NCBI GenBank assembly: GCA_007693915.1
Contig: RECS01000097.1
Coordinates: 1 to 41,807 of the forward strand
Length of the DNA: 41,807 nucleotides
Direction of reading: 5' to 3'
From: Saprospirales bacterium
GTDB lineage: Bacteria > Bacteroidota > Bacteroidia > Chitinophagales > Saprospiraceae
Shown here: positions 27,617-36,644 of the stretch, piece after piece
Position numbering within the stretch: position 1 is the first letter of the stretch
Layout of the letters: each line of letters begins with the position of its first letter
Translations under genes and position numbers: made by a program
The notes under the pieces: generated by a model
The model's input: only the letters and a program-made list of their open reading frames with translations
What the model was told of the DNA's origin: nothing
Databases searched by the model: none

Positions 27617-28636
27617 TCACCACCTTACCTGTTCCCATTTCCAGGCCGTTTCCATAATATCTTCGATTGTTCTTTTGGGCTTCCAATTGAGGACTTTTGC
27701 TGCTTTAGAGTAATCTGCAAAAATAGCTGCGACGTCTCCCGGGCGTTTTTCACCTATGGCATAGTTTACCTTTTTCCCGGTGACTTGTTCAAAGGCAGAG
27801 ATGGCTTCCAGGACGGATACTCCTTCACCTATACCGAGATTAAAGGATTCAATATCTGTTTTACTTTCCTGTATTAGGGATAATTCCAAAGCTGAAATAT
27901 GGGCCTCTGCCAAATCCATCACATGCACATAGTCCCGTATGCAACTCCCATCACGCGTCTGATAATCATCTCCAAAAACGGCTAATTTTTCCCTTTTTCC
28001 GGCAACTACCTCGCATATAATGGGTACTAGATTGGTAGAAGGGCGTCGTGATGCTTCTCCAATCAACGCACTTTCATGGGCACCTGCAGGATTGAAGTAC
28101 CGAAGAAAAGTGGGCTTAAACCATTTGTATCTTTTATTGACGTCAGTCAATTGTGCTTCGGCGGTGATTTTGGTTAAACCATATGGGGAAAGTGCATTCC
28201 CGATGGGGGTATTTTCAGTAACCGGAATCACTTCGGCATCACCGTAAACTGTGCAGGAAGATGAGAAAATAAAATGCTGTATTCCATTTCGCACTGCTGC
28301 CTCTGCTATATTGATGACCGAGGGAATGTTATTTTGATAATACATAAAAGGTTTTGCCATCGACTCACCGACACTTTTGTAAGCTGCGAAGTGAATAACG
28401 GCATCAAATGGAGCTGCTTCGGTAATTGCCTTCATAGTTTCCAATCTGTCACACAGATTAACCTCCAGATTAGCAATGGTTCTTCCTGTCAGCTTTTCTA
28501 ATCCCTTAAGGGCTTCTTTGTGAGAGTTGGAAAAATTATCAAGACTAACCACATCGTATCCTTTTTCGATTAATAAAGCAATGGTATGACTTCCAATAAA
28601 GCCGCAACCACCGGTTACTAATATTTTTTTTTGCAT
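27617..28636 (-). CDS. galE: UDP-glucose 4-epimerase
   Basis: A 339-residue extended short-chain dehydrogenase. It has the NAD-binding GGCGFIGSH (9-17), the serine-rich catalytic block SSSCTVYG (125-132), and the YxxxK pair Y152 and K156. The substrate-binding segments RYFNPAGA and RDYVHVMDLA are typical of GalE, and length and order of motifs are those of the bacterial enzyme. It interconverts UDP-glucose and UDP-galactose in the cytoplasm, supplying galactose units for envelope glycans and enabling galactose use. No other Leloir genes are beside it. A 7-of-8 match to the -7 box (TACTTTTA) lies about 30 nt upstream. Confidence 0.95.
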   Translation of the reverse strand: MQKKILVTGGCGFIGSHTIALLIEKGYDVVSLDNFSNSHKEALKGLEKLTGRTIANLEVNLCDRLETMKAITEAAPFDAVIHFAAYKSVGESMAKPFMYYQNNIPSVINIAEAAVRNGIQHFIFSSSCTVYGDAEVIPVTENTPIGNALSPYGLTKITAEAQLTDVNKRYKWFKPTFLRYFNPAGAHESALIGEASRRPSTNLVPIICEVVAGKREKLAVFGDDYQTRDGSCIRDYVHVMDLAEAHISALELSLIQESKTDIESFNLGIGEGVSVLEAISAFEQVTGKKVNYAIGEKRPGDVAAIFADYSKAAKVLNWKPKRTIEDIMETAWKWEQVRW

Positions 28637-28719
28637 ATTAATGTCTTAAAAGAGGTAGTAAAAGTAATTCCATTTTCAGGAAACAGAAAAATTTGAACCC
28701 GTATTGGGGAGAGTAAGAT

Positions 28720-30135
28720 TTACTCCAACTCGATGTTCCTTTCTTTAATTTTATTAAAACCACCTTCAACCTCCAAAATATGATGATGTCCCTTTGCTTT
28801 TAATATGGATGCTGCAATCATGCTACGATAGCCTCCCCCACAATAAATTACAGCCACCTTACCGTCTCTATTTTTACAACTCCAGTCATTGATTTCTGAT
28901 AGCGGAAGGTTGATAGCTCCTTTAACATGGGACAGCTCAAATTCAGAGGGTCTCCTTACATCCCAGATTTGAATTTGATCAGAATGAGCAGCTATGATTT
29001 GCTCGAATCGTCCAGGAGTTATCCGATCAATTGTAGATAATGGGAAGCCGGCTTTTTTCCAACTTTTTAAACCGCCGTCCAGGTACCCCTCTACACTATC
29101 GTATCCTATTCTCGCCATCCTAAGAATGGCTTCCTGCTCTCTGCCCGGTTCGCAAATCAACAGAATAGAGCGATTGATGCTTGTCACAAGTGCGCCTACC
29201 CATGGAGCGAACTGCCCATCAAGGCCTATATTGACGGATCCAACAATAAAGCCCTTGCAAAAATCAGCAGGACTTCGGGTGTCTATGATTAAACAACAAC
29301 TATCCCGGGCAAGCTCACTGAATTTGTTGACAGAAAGAGGATTGTCATTCTTTTTTAGGACTCGGTCCAGTTGATTACAACCCTCTCTGTTTAACCTGAC
29401 ATTTTCAGGAAAGTAGGCTGGTGGCTCTTCAAGTCCCTCAGTTACCATTTGAATGAATTCTTCTTTAGATTTGGCTTGCAGGGCGTAATTTACTTTCTTT
29501 TGATTCCCCAATGTATCTACAGTTTCCTCCATCATATTTTTTCCACAGGCACTCCCAGCACCATGTCCGGGATAAATTAAAATATCGTCAGGAAGGGGCA
29601 GAATTTTCTTTTGCAAGGAATCGTACAACATTCCCGCAAGGTCGTCCTTGGTCAGTCCACCTGTTTCTTGTGCCAGATCAGGTCTGCCAACATCACCGAG
29701 AAAAAGGGTATCTCCTGTAAAAATGGCTCGCTCTCTGCCCCTTGAATCCTTTAAAAGCCAAGTAGTGGACTCAGGAGTATGACCAGGAGTGTGAAGAGCA
29801 ATAATTTTTATTTCCCCCACTTGAAACTCCTCTCCATCGTGAGCTATATATACATCATATGCCGGATCTGCACCGGGACCATAAACAATTGGAGCGTTTA
29901 CTTTACCTGCCAAATCTAGATGACCGGACACAAAATCGGCATGGAAGTGGGTTTCAAAAACATATTTTATTTTTACACCATCCTTTCTCGCTCTTTCAAT
30001 GTAAGGTGCCGTTTCTCTGAGTGGATCGATTATTACTGCTTCATCGCCTGACTTGATATAGTATGATCCCTGAGATAGGCAGGCCGTATATATTTGTTCT
30101 ATTTCAAATGTGGCTTCCTTTAGAACTTCATTCAT
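28720..30135 (-). CDS. MBL-fold persulfide dioxygenase-like protein with two rhodanese domains
   Basis: A 471-residue protein from the ATG at 30135; the longer frame to 30192 adds 19 basic residues and is less likely, because a -7-like TATCTTTA falls inside it. The N-terminal metallo-beta-lactamase fold is of the ETHE1/CstB type: H63 and H65 (THFHADF), H119 (TPGHTPES) and D142 (TGDTLF) are the expected iron ligands. A rhodanese domain follows (about 270-365) with a cysteine, C328, in LICEPGRE at the active-site position, then a second (about 380-471) with C432 in YCGGGYRS. The likely role is cytoplasmic oxidation of glutathione- or other persulfides to sulfite and thiol, coupled to sulfane-sulfur transfer. 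In related proteins the middle rhodanese is often cysteine-free; here both could be active. Confidence 0.85.
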   Translation of the reverse strand: MNEVLKEATFEIEQIYTACLSQGSYYIKSGDEAVIIDPLRETAPYIERARKDGVKIKYVFETHFHADFVSGHLDLAGKVNAPIVYGPGADPAYDVYIAHDGEEFQVGEIKIIALHTPGHTPESTTWLLKDSRGRERAIFTGDTLFLGDVGRPDLAQETGGLTKDDLAGMLYDSLQKKILPLPDDILIYPGHGAGSACGKNMMEETVDTLGNQKKVNYALQAKSKEEFIQMVTEGLEEPPAYFPENVRLNREGCNQLDRVLKKNDNPLSVNKFSELARDSCCLIIDTRSPADFCKGFIVGSVNIGLDGQFAPWVGALVTSINRSILLICEPGREQEAILRMARIGYDSVEGYLDGGLKSWKKAGFPLSTIDRITPGRFEQIIAAHSDQIQIWDVRRPSEFELSHVKGAINLPLSEINDWSCKNRDGKVAVIYCGGGYRSMIAASILKAKGHHHILEVEGGFNKIKERNIELE

Positions 30136-30280
30136 ATTTTGTTTTAATTGCTTTCTGTAAAGATAAGAAATTTTATAAAAATTGCCCGACAATCGATTAA
30201 AACTAAAATTAAGAAAAACTATATCCCTAACTTTACACTTTATGAATCAGCTAAATACTTTTTAAAAAAAAATCAGCAAA

Positions 30281-30973
30281 ATGATAAAATTCAGTCTTTT
30301 AATAATCGCCATAACCATGGCCTCTAATACAGACGGTTTTTCTCAAGGCGAAAAGCTTTATTATGTCATGGATCCGCTCTGCGGTTGGTGCTTTGCATTC
30401 AGTCCTGAAATGGAGGAAATAGCTAAGACTTTTAAGGATGAGATGGAAATCGTGGTGATTTCCGGTGGTATGGTCAGGGGTGACAGAATTGGCCCCATAG
30501 GCGAAACTGCCCCTTATATCAAAGAAGCATACAAGAGTGTGGAGCGAGGCTCTTCCGTTAAATTCGGACAAGCTTTCCTTGACCATTTATTCAATGATGG
30601 ATCAAATGTCTTTTCTTCCATTGAGCCCTCTATAGCCCTTGCTGTCATTAAAGAACTAAAGCCGGAAAAGGCAGTAAAGTTCTCATCTTACCTGCATCAG
30701 GCAGTATATGTGGACGGACTACCTCCAGTAGAGTTTGAATCCTATGCAGGATATGCTGAAAAAATAGGAATCGACCGCGATACTTTTCTAGAATATTGCC
30801 AAAAGCCGGAAATGAAAGAAAAAGCTGAAATAGGCTTTAACCTGTCTGCAGGCCTCGGCGTAACAGGATTTCCCACCCTTGTATATTTTGATGGTAAAGA
30901 TTTGGAAGTAATCAGCCGCGGATACGCTTCATCAAGGGAAATCATCAGGCAGATAGATCGGGCGAGAAGGTAA
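30281..30973 (+). CDS. Exported DsbA-family thioredoxin-fold protein
   Basis: A 230-residue protein with a hydrophobic N-terminal signal (about 3-21, ending FSQ). The active site CGWC (C34, C37, in DPLCGWCF) and the cis-proline loop (GVTGFPT, about 193-199) frame a large helical insertion, as in DsbA and its FrnE/2-hydroxychromene-isomerase-like relatives; the DPxCxWC context is closer to the latter. An N-terminal signal plus a redox CxxC favour a periplasmic thiol oxidoreductase, perhaps for the many Cys-pair surface proteins encoded nearby; that link is inference. It is divergent from the MBL/rhodanese gene. Confidence 0.8.
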   Translation: MIKFSLLIIAITMASNTDGFSQGEKLYYVMDPLCGWCFAFSPEMEEIAKTFKDEMEIVVISGGMVRGDRIGPIGETAPYIKEAYKSVERGSSVKFGQAFLDHLFNDGSNVFSSIEPSIALAVIKELKPEKAVKFSSYLHQAVYVDGLPPVEFESYAGYAEKIGIDRDTFLEYCQKPEMKEKAEIGFNLSAGLGVTGFPTLVYFDGKDLEVISRGYASSREIIRQIDRARR

Positions 30974-31371
30974 GTGAACCGGGATTAGTACTTTAGGAAG
31001 TTTTGATTTATGGGTTCAATCTATTGTTTTTGAAAAAAGGATTTCAATAGGAGTTGGTTGTGAAAGTAAATTTTGACCCTTTAAAATCAACTATAAAGTC
31101 TATTGTATTGAAAAACAAGGACTAGGTTTGTATTTTCTATTTAAAATAACAACTTTTTCGCGAATACTCTACCTTCTTTACTATGCCTTTGGCTTGATAA
31201 ACTCCCTCTCCGGTGATTAAAAAAAAAACCAAAATGCTAACAGAAACGTAAAAATAAACGCGGAGAAAAATATTTCAAAGTTCTTACCAAATCCCTTAAC
31301 AAAGCAAATTCACTAATAATCTTCACTTTTTCCCATGTACAATGAAGCTTTTTCTTTTTAGAAACAAGTGC
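30974..31371. other. Intergenic region with dispersed-repeat trace
   Basis: No gene is seen here. At about 31183-31208 a sequence (ATGCCTTTGGCTTGATAAAC) resembles the degenerate copy of the repeat at 36-60. The remainder is AT-rich and unremarkable up to the antitoxin remnant. Confidence 0.45.
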
Positions 31372-31464
31372 ATGGTCACTTATGTAATGAACCGGAAGCC
31401 CAGTCTGAATTTACAAATGATTCGAAAGCTTGGCAAAGCACTAAAGATTCCAGCTGAATTATAG
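31372..31464 (+). pseudogene. Remnant of a HigA-type (XRE) antitoxin gene
   Basis: The frame from ATG 31372 to TAG 31462-31464 encodes 30 residues, including LNLQMIRKLGKALKIPAEL. This matches the conserved C-terminal part of XRE-family HigA antitoxins (the last helices, usually like S-L-x-M-I-R-K-L-H-K-A-L-x-I-P-A-E). The N-terminal ~60-70 residues and the toxin gene are absent, so only a degraded tail remains. The family assignment is by eye from this short segment. Confidence 0.5.
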
Positions 31465-31500
31465 ATAAAAGAAGATAAGTTATTAAGGCAACAAACTACC

Positions 31501-31839
31501 TCAACTCTTCCCTTTCAAATCTCCAATAGCCTTCAGTAGCTCTTCAAGTACTTTTTTGTCATGGTGTACCAGTACGCTTTTTTCTTTGCCATCCATTGTC
31601 AGGATTAAGCTGTATTTTTTTCTTATGCTAAGTCCCCAGATCACAGCGGCTCCCATTATAATGACTCCTGTAATCAGATGTCCGATGGTAAAAAGTAATC
31701 CCATAATACAAAGAAAGAATGGTCCTCGGTAGGAAGTATGGTTGGCATAAATAGAGGCACGTTCTATCTCAGCAATCGGGTACTGATTGGAAAAAACAAT
31801 TAAATGGTCTTTGCTGATTAAAATTCCTTTCTCTCCCAT
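31501..31839 (-). CDS. DUF6232 family small membrane protein
   Basis: A 112-residue protein. The start at 31839 is chosen over the upstream frame start (31965) because a TAnnTTTG box lies 21 nt before it and the upstream 42 codons look non-coding. The pattern is that of DUF6232: an N-terminal beta segment (ILISKDHLIVFSNQYPIAEI) that ends in a membrane-proximal turn, two closely spaced helices (about 39-72), and a C-terminal segment (YSLILTMDGKEKSVLVHHD). The function is unknown. It is divergent from the CotH gene. Confidence 0.62.
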   Translation of the reverse strand: MGEKGILISKDHLIVFSNQYPIAEIERASIYANHTSYRGPFFLCIMGLLFTIGHLITGVIIMGAAVIWGLSIRKKYSLILTMDGKEKSVLVHHDKKVLEELLKAIGDLKGKS

Positions 31840-31860
31840 TTTTTTTAAAAAAAGCCATGT

Positions 31861-31868
31861 CAAAGTTA
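31861..31868 (-). promoter_or_regulatory. -7 box for DUF6232 gene (TAACTTTG)
   Basis: Minus-strand TAACTTTG matches TAnnTTTG and lies 21 nt before the ATG at 31839. The -33 position reads TTAT instead of TTTG. It supports the shorter start. Confidence 0.45.
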
Positions 31869-31910
31869 TTAGTTTTTTTTTATACCTATAACGGGTAAAG
31901 TAAATTTTCT

Positions 31911-31918
31911 TAAATTTG
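31911..31918 (+). promoter_or_regulatory. -7 box for CotH-domain gene (TAAATTTG)
   Basis: Exact TAnnTTTG match 69 nt before the ATG at 31988; no -33 consensus at 19-nt spacing. It would form a divergent promoter pair with the DUF6232 box. Confidence 0.35.
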
Positions 31919-31987
31919 AGGGATTGAAAACTATGTATATACAATTGGTCCGTTGATATAGTCATTTTAAAATTCTAAACTTCCTTC

Positions 31988-34900
31988 ATGCGATTTTCTA
32001 CTTTTTTAATTTTATTCATTTTATCAGTATCTCAATTTCTAAACGCACAGACTCTCATCATAAATGAAGTGATGGCTTCAAATTCCAATATTATCGCTGA
32101 TGAGGATGGCAGTTATGAAGATTGGATAGAGCTTTATAATCCTGGACCTGACAGTATTCAACTGCAAGGATATGGCATTTCGGATGATTATGACAGGCCA
32201 TTTAGATGGGTATTTCCCCCCTATAAAATGGCACCCGATGATTATTTAATAGTCTGGGCATCGGGTAAGGATCGTTACCAGACTCCGGGAGAAATGGTTA
32301 ATGGTTTTATCCGAAAAGTTTATACGGGTATCCCGGGTACAAGTGTGGATGATTTAATTAACCACCCTTCCTTTCCTGATCACCCCAGTTCTGTAAATTT
32401 AATTGATGATCATTTCCAATCACCGGTGGACATAGGCGATAATTATGGTCAGCACATTTATGCCTGGATCACTCCACCACAGACGGGTGAATATACCTTT
32501 TGGGTAGCAGGGGATGACAATTGTAGACTTTTTTTAAGTTCTGATGGGGAAAAAGAAAATGTACAACTTATTGCTGAGGTTCCCGGGTGGACAAATGTGG
32601 GTGAGTGGGATAAATACCCGGAACAACGTTCGTCAGCTGTTTTTCTGGAGGAGGGCAAAAAATATTATTTATCTGCATTAATGAAAGAAGCATTTGGTGG
32701 TGATTTTGTAGCTGCAAGGTGGCGTTTACCTGATGGAACTATTGAGGAACCCTTATCTGCAGAACACGCAATGGTTCCTTCACAAACGTCTTTTCATACT
32801 AATTTCAAGATAAGTTCTTCAGGAGAAGAGATTATTCTCACTGCTCCTGATGGTGAAAGAGTTGATGAAATGCCTGCAGTTCCAATTCCTACTAATATTT
32901 CTTATGGTCGCCCCGGAGATTTGCCGTCAGACTGGGTTTATTTTGCTCAGCCTACACCCGGAGCACCCAATCCACAATCAGGATTTCAGGAGTTTATTGA
33001 CCCTCCGACAATATATCCACCATCGGGTGTTTATTCAGAGGCAATTAGTATTGAAATAAACGGTGAAGATGGAGTACCAATTTTTTACACCACAGATGGT
33101 AGTGACCCCCATGCAAGCAATGGGTTTTTATATACCGGACCATTTGAGTTGGATGGACCTGCTATAGTCAGAGCAATATCAATTAGTCCCGGAAAGCGCA
33201 GCACTTTGCCTGCAGGAGCTTCTTATATTTTCAGCACTCCAGAGACTGCTTCATTTAGCTCTAATTTACCGGTTATGGTCATCAAGCAGTATGATACTCC
33301 TGTGAGTGCGGGTGATAGGACAACCTCATATATCAGTCTTTATGAACCGGATGCCAGTGGATTAAGCAGCTTTGATAACGAACCGGATTTTACCGGTAGG
33401 ACGGAAATAAACATCAGGGGAAGTAGTTCACAGTCTTTTCCAAAAAATGGATTTGGCTTTCACACTTTAAATGAAGACAATAGCAATAGAAAAGTCGAAT
33501 TACTGGGTATGCCTGAAGAACACAACTGGATATTGCATGGACCTTATTCGGATAAAAGCCTTATGCGGAATGCTGTTTCTTATTCCCTTGGAAGCGATCT
33601 TGGCCACTACTCTCCCCGGACAAAATTTATAGAGTTATTTATGCACGATGGTAATGGACCGCTAACGGAAGGGAGGTATCACGGTGTTTATCTATTAGTA
33701 GAAAGAATAAAAATAGCGCCAGGAAGAGTTGAAATTGAGGACTTGAACTCTTCAGATAATGAATTGCCGGATGTCAGTGGTGGGTATATTTTTAAAATTG
33801 ATCGACTCAATCCCGGGGAAAGTGGATTTCAAACAAATAGAGGAAGCCGTTTTGCTTATGTAAGACCGAATGAAGCTACAATAAGTAATCCGCAATCTGA
33901 CTACCTCCTACAGTATATAAATGACTTTGAAGCCGCGTTATTTGGTTCGAATTTCACGGATCCAGAAATTGGATATGGAGCCTATATTGATGTAGAATCT
34001 TTTATCGACATGCATCTAATTACTGAATTGTGTAAAGAAATTGATGGTTACCGACTCAGTACTTTCTTTACTAAAGACAGGAATGGAAAAATAAAAAGTG
34101 GTCCACTTTGGGACTTTAATCTGGCTTTGGGAAATGCAAATTACCTTAGCGGATGGGATCCTGTAGGCTGGTATTATGATGAAATCAACACATCACAGTA
34201 TATGTATGGATGGTATAATCGACTCTTTGAGGATCCTGCATTCGAGAGAAAATATCGGGAGCGATATCGAAGTCTGAGACAGGGTGCATTTTCCTATCAG
34301 GCTTTGCATCAAAAAGTGATGGATTATTACCAGCTTTTGGAAGAGCCGGCTGAGCGAAATTTTCAAAGGTGGAATATTCTGGGAGAATACATTTGGCCAA
34401 ACTGGTTTATTGCCGATACTTATTGGGAAGAAATCGAGTGGATGCTCAATTGGATCAGGGAGAGATTAAATTGGATGGATAGCCAATTGGGCGAACCCTT
34501 TGAATTAATACATTATTGGAATTTCAACGATGAGGAGGATTGGAGCAGCCCGACTTTTACTCTGAGAAGCGGCGAATTAAACATCAATCCGGGGCCTGAT
34601 ACTGAGATTACTTTTGGCAGTGGTCAAGGATTCAATGGAGAAAACGCACGTTTTGGTGATGAGGCAGAAACTCATCTTAGAGTAAATAATCCTATTGGCA
34701 CTGAATTAGACTGGTCTATTTCCACCGAAGGCTTTAAAGATATACTTCTCCAATACGAAACCCGCAGATCCGGCAGTGGTGGGAACCGACAATATATCTC
34801 CTACACCCTGGATGGAGAGCATTTTATTCCATTTGACACCGTCACCATAACTGAAGCACCCCAATTGTACAGCTTTAATTTTGAAGCCATCGAAGATGTC

Positions 34901-36184
34901 CGTGACAACCCTAACTTTAGGGTTAGATTTGAAATTGGGCATGAGGATGATGGAACAGGTGGAACAGCCGGCAATAATCGCTTTGATAATTTCACCCTTG
35001 AAGGAGAACCCCTTGATGATGTAAACCTCCCGCCTTCGCTCATTTCAGAACTTCCGAATCCATTAAAACTGGTAAATCAAGCAAATGCGATGTCTATCAA
35101 TTTGAATGACTTTTTTGAAGATGCTGAAGGGGATGAGATAACTTACGGAGCCAGCGTTAGCCCTGATGGCAGTGCATTGGTTAATATTACAGACAGCCTC
35201 CTCTTTGTCTCAGGACAAAATACCGGTGCAGCAACTATAACCTTGGGCGTTAGCGATCCTTTTAATGATAATGTTCACTTTGATTTTGACCTACTGATTT
35301 ATCCGGAAGCATTTGAAGCAGCTATAATCGCTGATACCTACCATTTTGACTTTTGGAGTCAGGATGAACCTCAGGGAAGCTATCCTTCACATATGTTGTT
35401 TTTGCAAACAAATGAGTCGGATCCTGAATTGTCGAGTGATTTTATCATTCCCTATTTTATTCCTGATAGTGATTATCATTCCAGTGAAGAAGACAATATT
35501 GGCTTTCCCTATCGAAATGAACGTAGAACAAGAATTAACGGATTAGCTGACGAAGGCATTTCTCTTATCAATACAGGAAGGAGTCGGGATCTTGGCGCAA
35601 TTCTTTTTGCTGTTGATACCAGAGATTTGAGTGGGGCTGAATTGAGTTGGGAAGCATCAACTATCAGGTCAAATTCCAGAGTTTACCATTTACGACTGCA
35701 GTTTAGAACCGGCATTGAAGAACCATGGCAGGACTTTTTAGAAAATGGAGAAATAGTAGAATATATCAGATCCGAAGTAGAAAATGAAAAAGAGTTTTTT
35801 GAGCATTCCATTCCACAGGACTTGCTTGGTGAGGAATACCTCCAACTCAGATGGGTATATTACTTTACCGGTGAAAGACTCGATGATGATAGCGGGGCTA
35901 GGGATATGATTGGTTTTCATAGATTGAGTTTTATTCCAGAAGCTGTTTCTGTTGAGTCACCTATAGATATTGATACAAACGAACTGATCCTCTTTCCTAA
36001 TCCTGTGATACAAAATAAGGTTTTTTTCAATGAAAAATTAAGTGGTCGAATTCTTTCCGCAAGTGGAAATACAGTGAATCATTTTACAGAAACTAAAAAA
36101 ATAGAAGTTAGTCATCTTCCAGCTGGTCTGTATTTCATTCTCTCGGATTCAGGTCAGGCAGGCAAATTTTTGATCATCCGATAA
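31988..36184 (+). CDS. CotH-kinase surface protein with split lamin-tail domain and nested PA14, T9SS type A
   Basis: A 1398-residue secreted protein with a signal peptide (1-20, ending LNA|Q). A lamin-tail domain begins at about 21 (LIINEVMASNSN) and breaks off after ASGKDR (about 95). A PA14-like domain (about 100-262; VYTGIPGTSVDDL, TFWVAGDDNCRLFLSSD) then intervenes, and the lamin-tail fold resumes (TNFKISSSGEEIILT to TPGAPN, about 267-325). Next are a chitobiase/hexosaminidase C-terminal-like beta domain (YTTDGSDP), the CotH kinase domain (about 425-830) with the metal-binding GPLWDFNLALGN (about 705-716), a beta-sandwich, a cadherin-like domain, an unrecognised domain (about 1115-1320) and a type A sorting domain (FPNPVIQ to the end). 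CotH domains phosphorylate proteins; the substrate here is unknown. The NTF2-like gene follows after 7 nt. Confidence 0.87.
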   Translation: MRFSTFLILFILSVSQFLNAQTLIINEVMASNSNIIADEDGSYEDWIELYNPGPDSIQLQGYGISDDYDRPFRWVFPPYKMAPDDYLIVWASGKDRYQTPGEMVNGFIRKVYTGIPGTSVDDLINHPSFPDHPSSVNLIDDHFQSPVDIGDNYGQHIYAWITPPQTGEYTFWVAGDDNCRLFLSSDGEKENVQLIAEVPGWTNVGEWDKYPEQRSSAVFLEEGKKYYLSALMKEAFGGDFVAARWRLPDGTIEEPLSAEHAMVPSQTSFHTNFKISSSGEEIILTAPDGERVDEMPAVPIPTNISYGRPGDLPSDWVYFAQPTPGAPNPQSGFQEFIDPPTIYPPSGVYSEAISIEINGEDGVPIFYTTDGSDPHASNGFLYTGPFELDGPAIVRAISISPGKRSTLPAGASYIFSTPETASFSSNLPVMVIKQYDTPVSAGDRTTSYISLYEPDASGLSSFDNEPDFTGRTEINIRGSSSQSFPKNGFGFHTLNEDNSNRKVELLGMPEEHNWILHGPYSDKSLMRNAVSYSLGSDLGHYSPRTKFIELFMHDGNGPLTEGRYHGVYLLVERIKIAPGRVEIEDLNSSDNELPDVSGGYIFKIDRLNPGESGFQTNRGSRFAYVRPNEATISNPQSDYLLQYINDFEAALFGSNFTDPEIGYGAYIDVESFIDMHLITELCKEIDGYRLSTFFTKDRNGKIKSGPLWDFNLALGNANYLSGWDPVGWYYDEINTSQYMYGWYNRLFEDPAFERKYRERYRSLRQGAFSYQALHQKVMDYYQLLEEPAERNFQRWNILGEYIWPNWFIADTYWEEIEWMLNWIRERLNWMDSQLGEPFELIHYWNFNDEEDWSSPTFTLRSGELNINPGPDTEITFGSGQGFNGENARFGDEAETHLRVNNPIGTELDWSISTEGFKDILLQYETRRSGSGGNRQYISYTLDGEHFIPFDTVTITEAPQLYSFNFEAIEDVRDNPNFRVRFEIGHEDDGTGGTAGNNRFDNFTLEGEPLDDVNLPPSLISELPNPLKLVNQANAMSINLNDFFEDAEGDEITYGASVSPDGSALVNITDSLLFVSGQNTGAATITLGVSDPFNDNVHFDFDLLIYPEAFEAAIIADTYHFDFWSQDEPQGSYPSHMLFLQTNESDPELSSDFIIPYFIPDSDYHSSEEDNIGFPYRNERRTRINGLADEGISLINTGRSRDLGAILFAVDTRDLSGAELSWEASTIRSNSRVYHLRLQFRTGIEEPWQDFLENGEIVEYIRSEVENEKEFFEHSIPQDLLGEEYLQLRWVYYFTGERLDDDSGARDMIGFHRLSFIPEAVSVESPIDIDTNELILFPNPVIQNKVFFNEKLSGRILSASGNTVNHFTETKKIEVSHLPAGLYFILSDSGQAGKFLIIR

Positions 36185-36191
36185 AAAAATT

Positions 36192-36638
36192 ATGAAAAAC
36201 TATCTATTATCATTTTGGTTTGTGATTTCACTGTCTGGATTTACTTTTACTCAAAGCATAACTTATAACCAGGATAGTCAACTGCTAATCGAATTACATC
36301 AAAAAAAGTTTGACTTTATGATTGCCCTTGAGTTGGATTCTTTGAGACCACTACTCCACCCAGAACTTCAATATATCCACTCCAACGGATGGATAGAAGA
36401 CAAAAAAGAGGTACTAGACAACCTTAAAAGCGGCTACCTTACCTATAATGCATTGGATTATAAGGAAGCAGAAGTTCGATTTTTCGGAGAAACTGCAATC
36501 ATAACAGGCTTGGCAGAGTTCAATGTAGCACTTGAAGGCAGACAGATTGTACTCGATTTGCTATACTCAGAGACTTGGTATAAATCAGACTATGGATGGC
36601 AACTCATTCACAGACATGCCTGTCGTCCTCTTGAGTAA
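36192..36638 (+). CDS. Exported NTF2-like (DUF4440/SnoaL-fold) protein
   Basis: A 148-residue protein with a signal peptide (about 1-20) followed by one NTF2-like cone domain. It has an N-terminal helix (LLIELHQKKFDFMIALELDSL), the LHPELQYIHSNGWIEDKKEVLDNL segment, and the beta-sheet ending WQLIHRHACRPL. These features match the DUF4440 group (nuclear transport factor 2 fold), which includes binding proteins and a few isomerases; no assignable catalytic residues. Only 7 nt separate it from the CotH gene, so it is probably co-transcribed and may act with it in the envelope. Confidence 0.75.
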   Translation: MKNYLLSFWFVISLSGFTFTQSITYNQDSQLLIELHQKKFDFMIALELDSLRPLLHPELQYIHSNGWIEDKKEVLDNLKSGYLTYNALDYKEAEVRFFGETAIITGLAEFNVALEGRQIVLDLLYSETWYKSDYGWQLIHRHACRPLE

Positions 36639-36644
36639 ATGAGC

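Noticed and set aside
31840-31965. 42-codon N-terminal extension of the DUF6232 protein
   Set aside because: A TAnnTTTG box lies inside it and the family starts at the MGEKGILIS segment.
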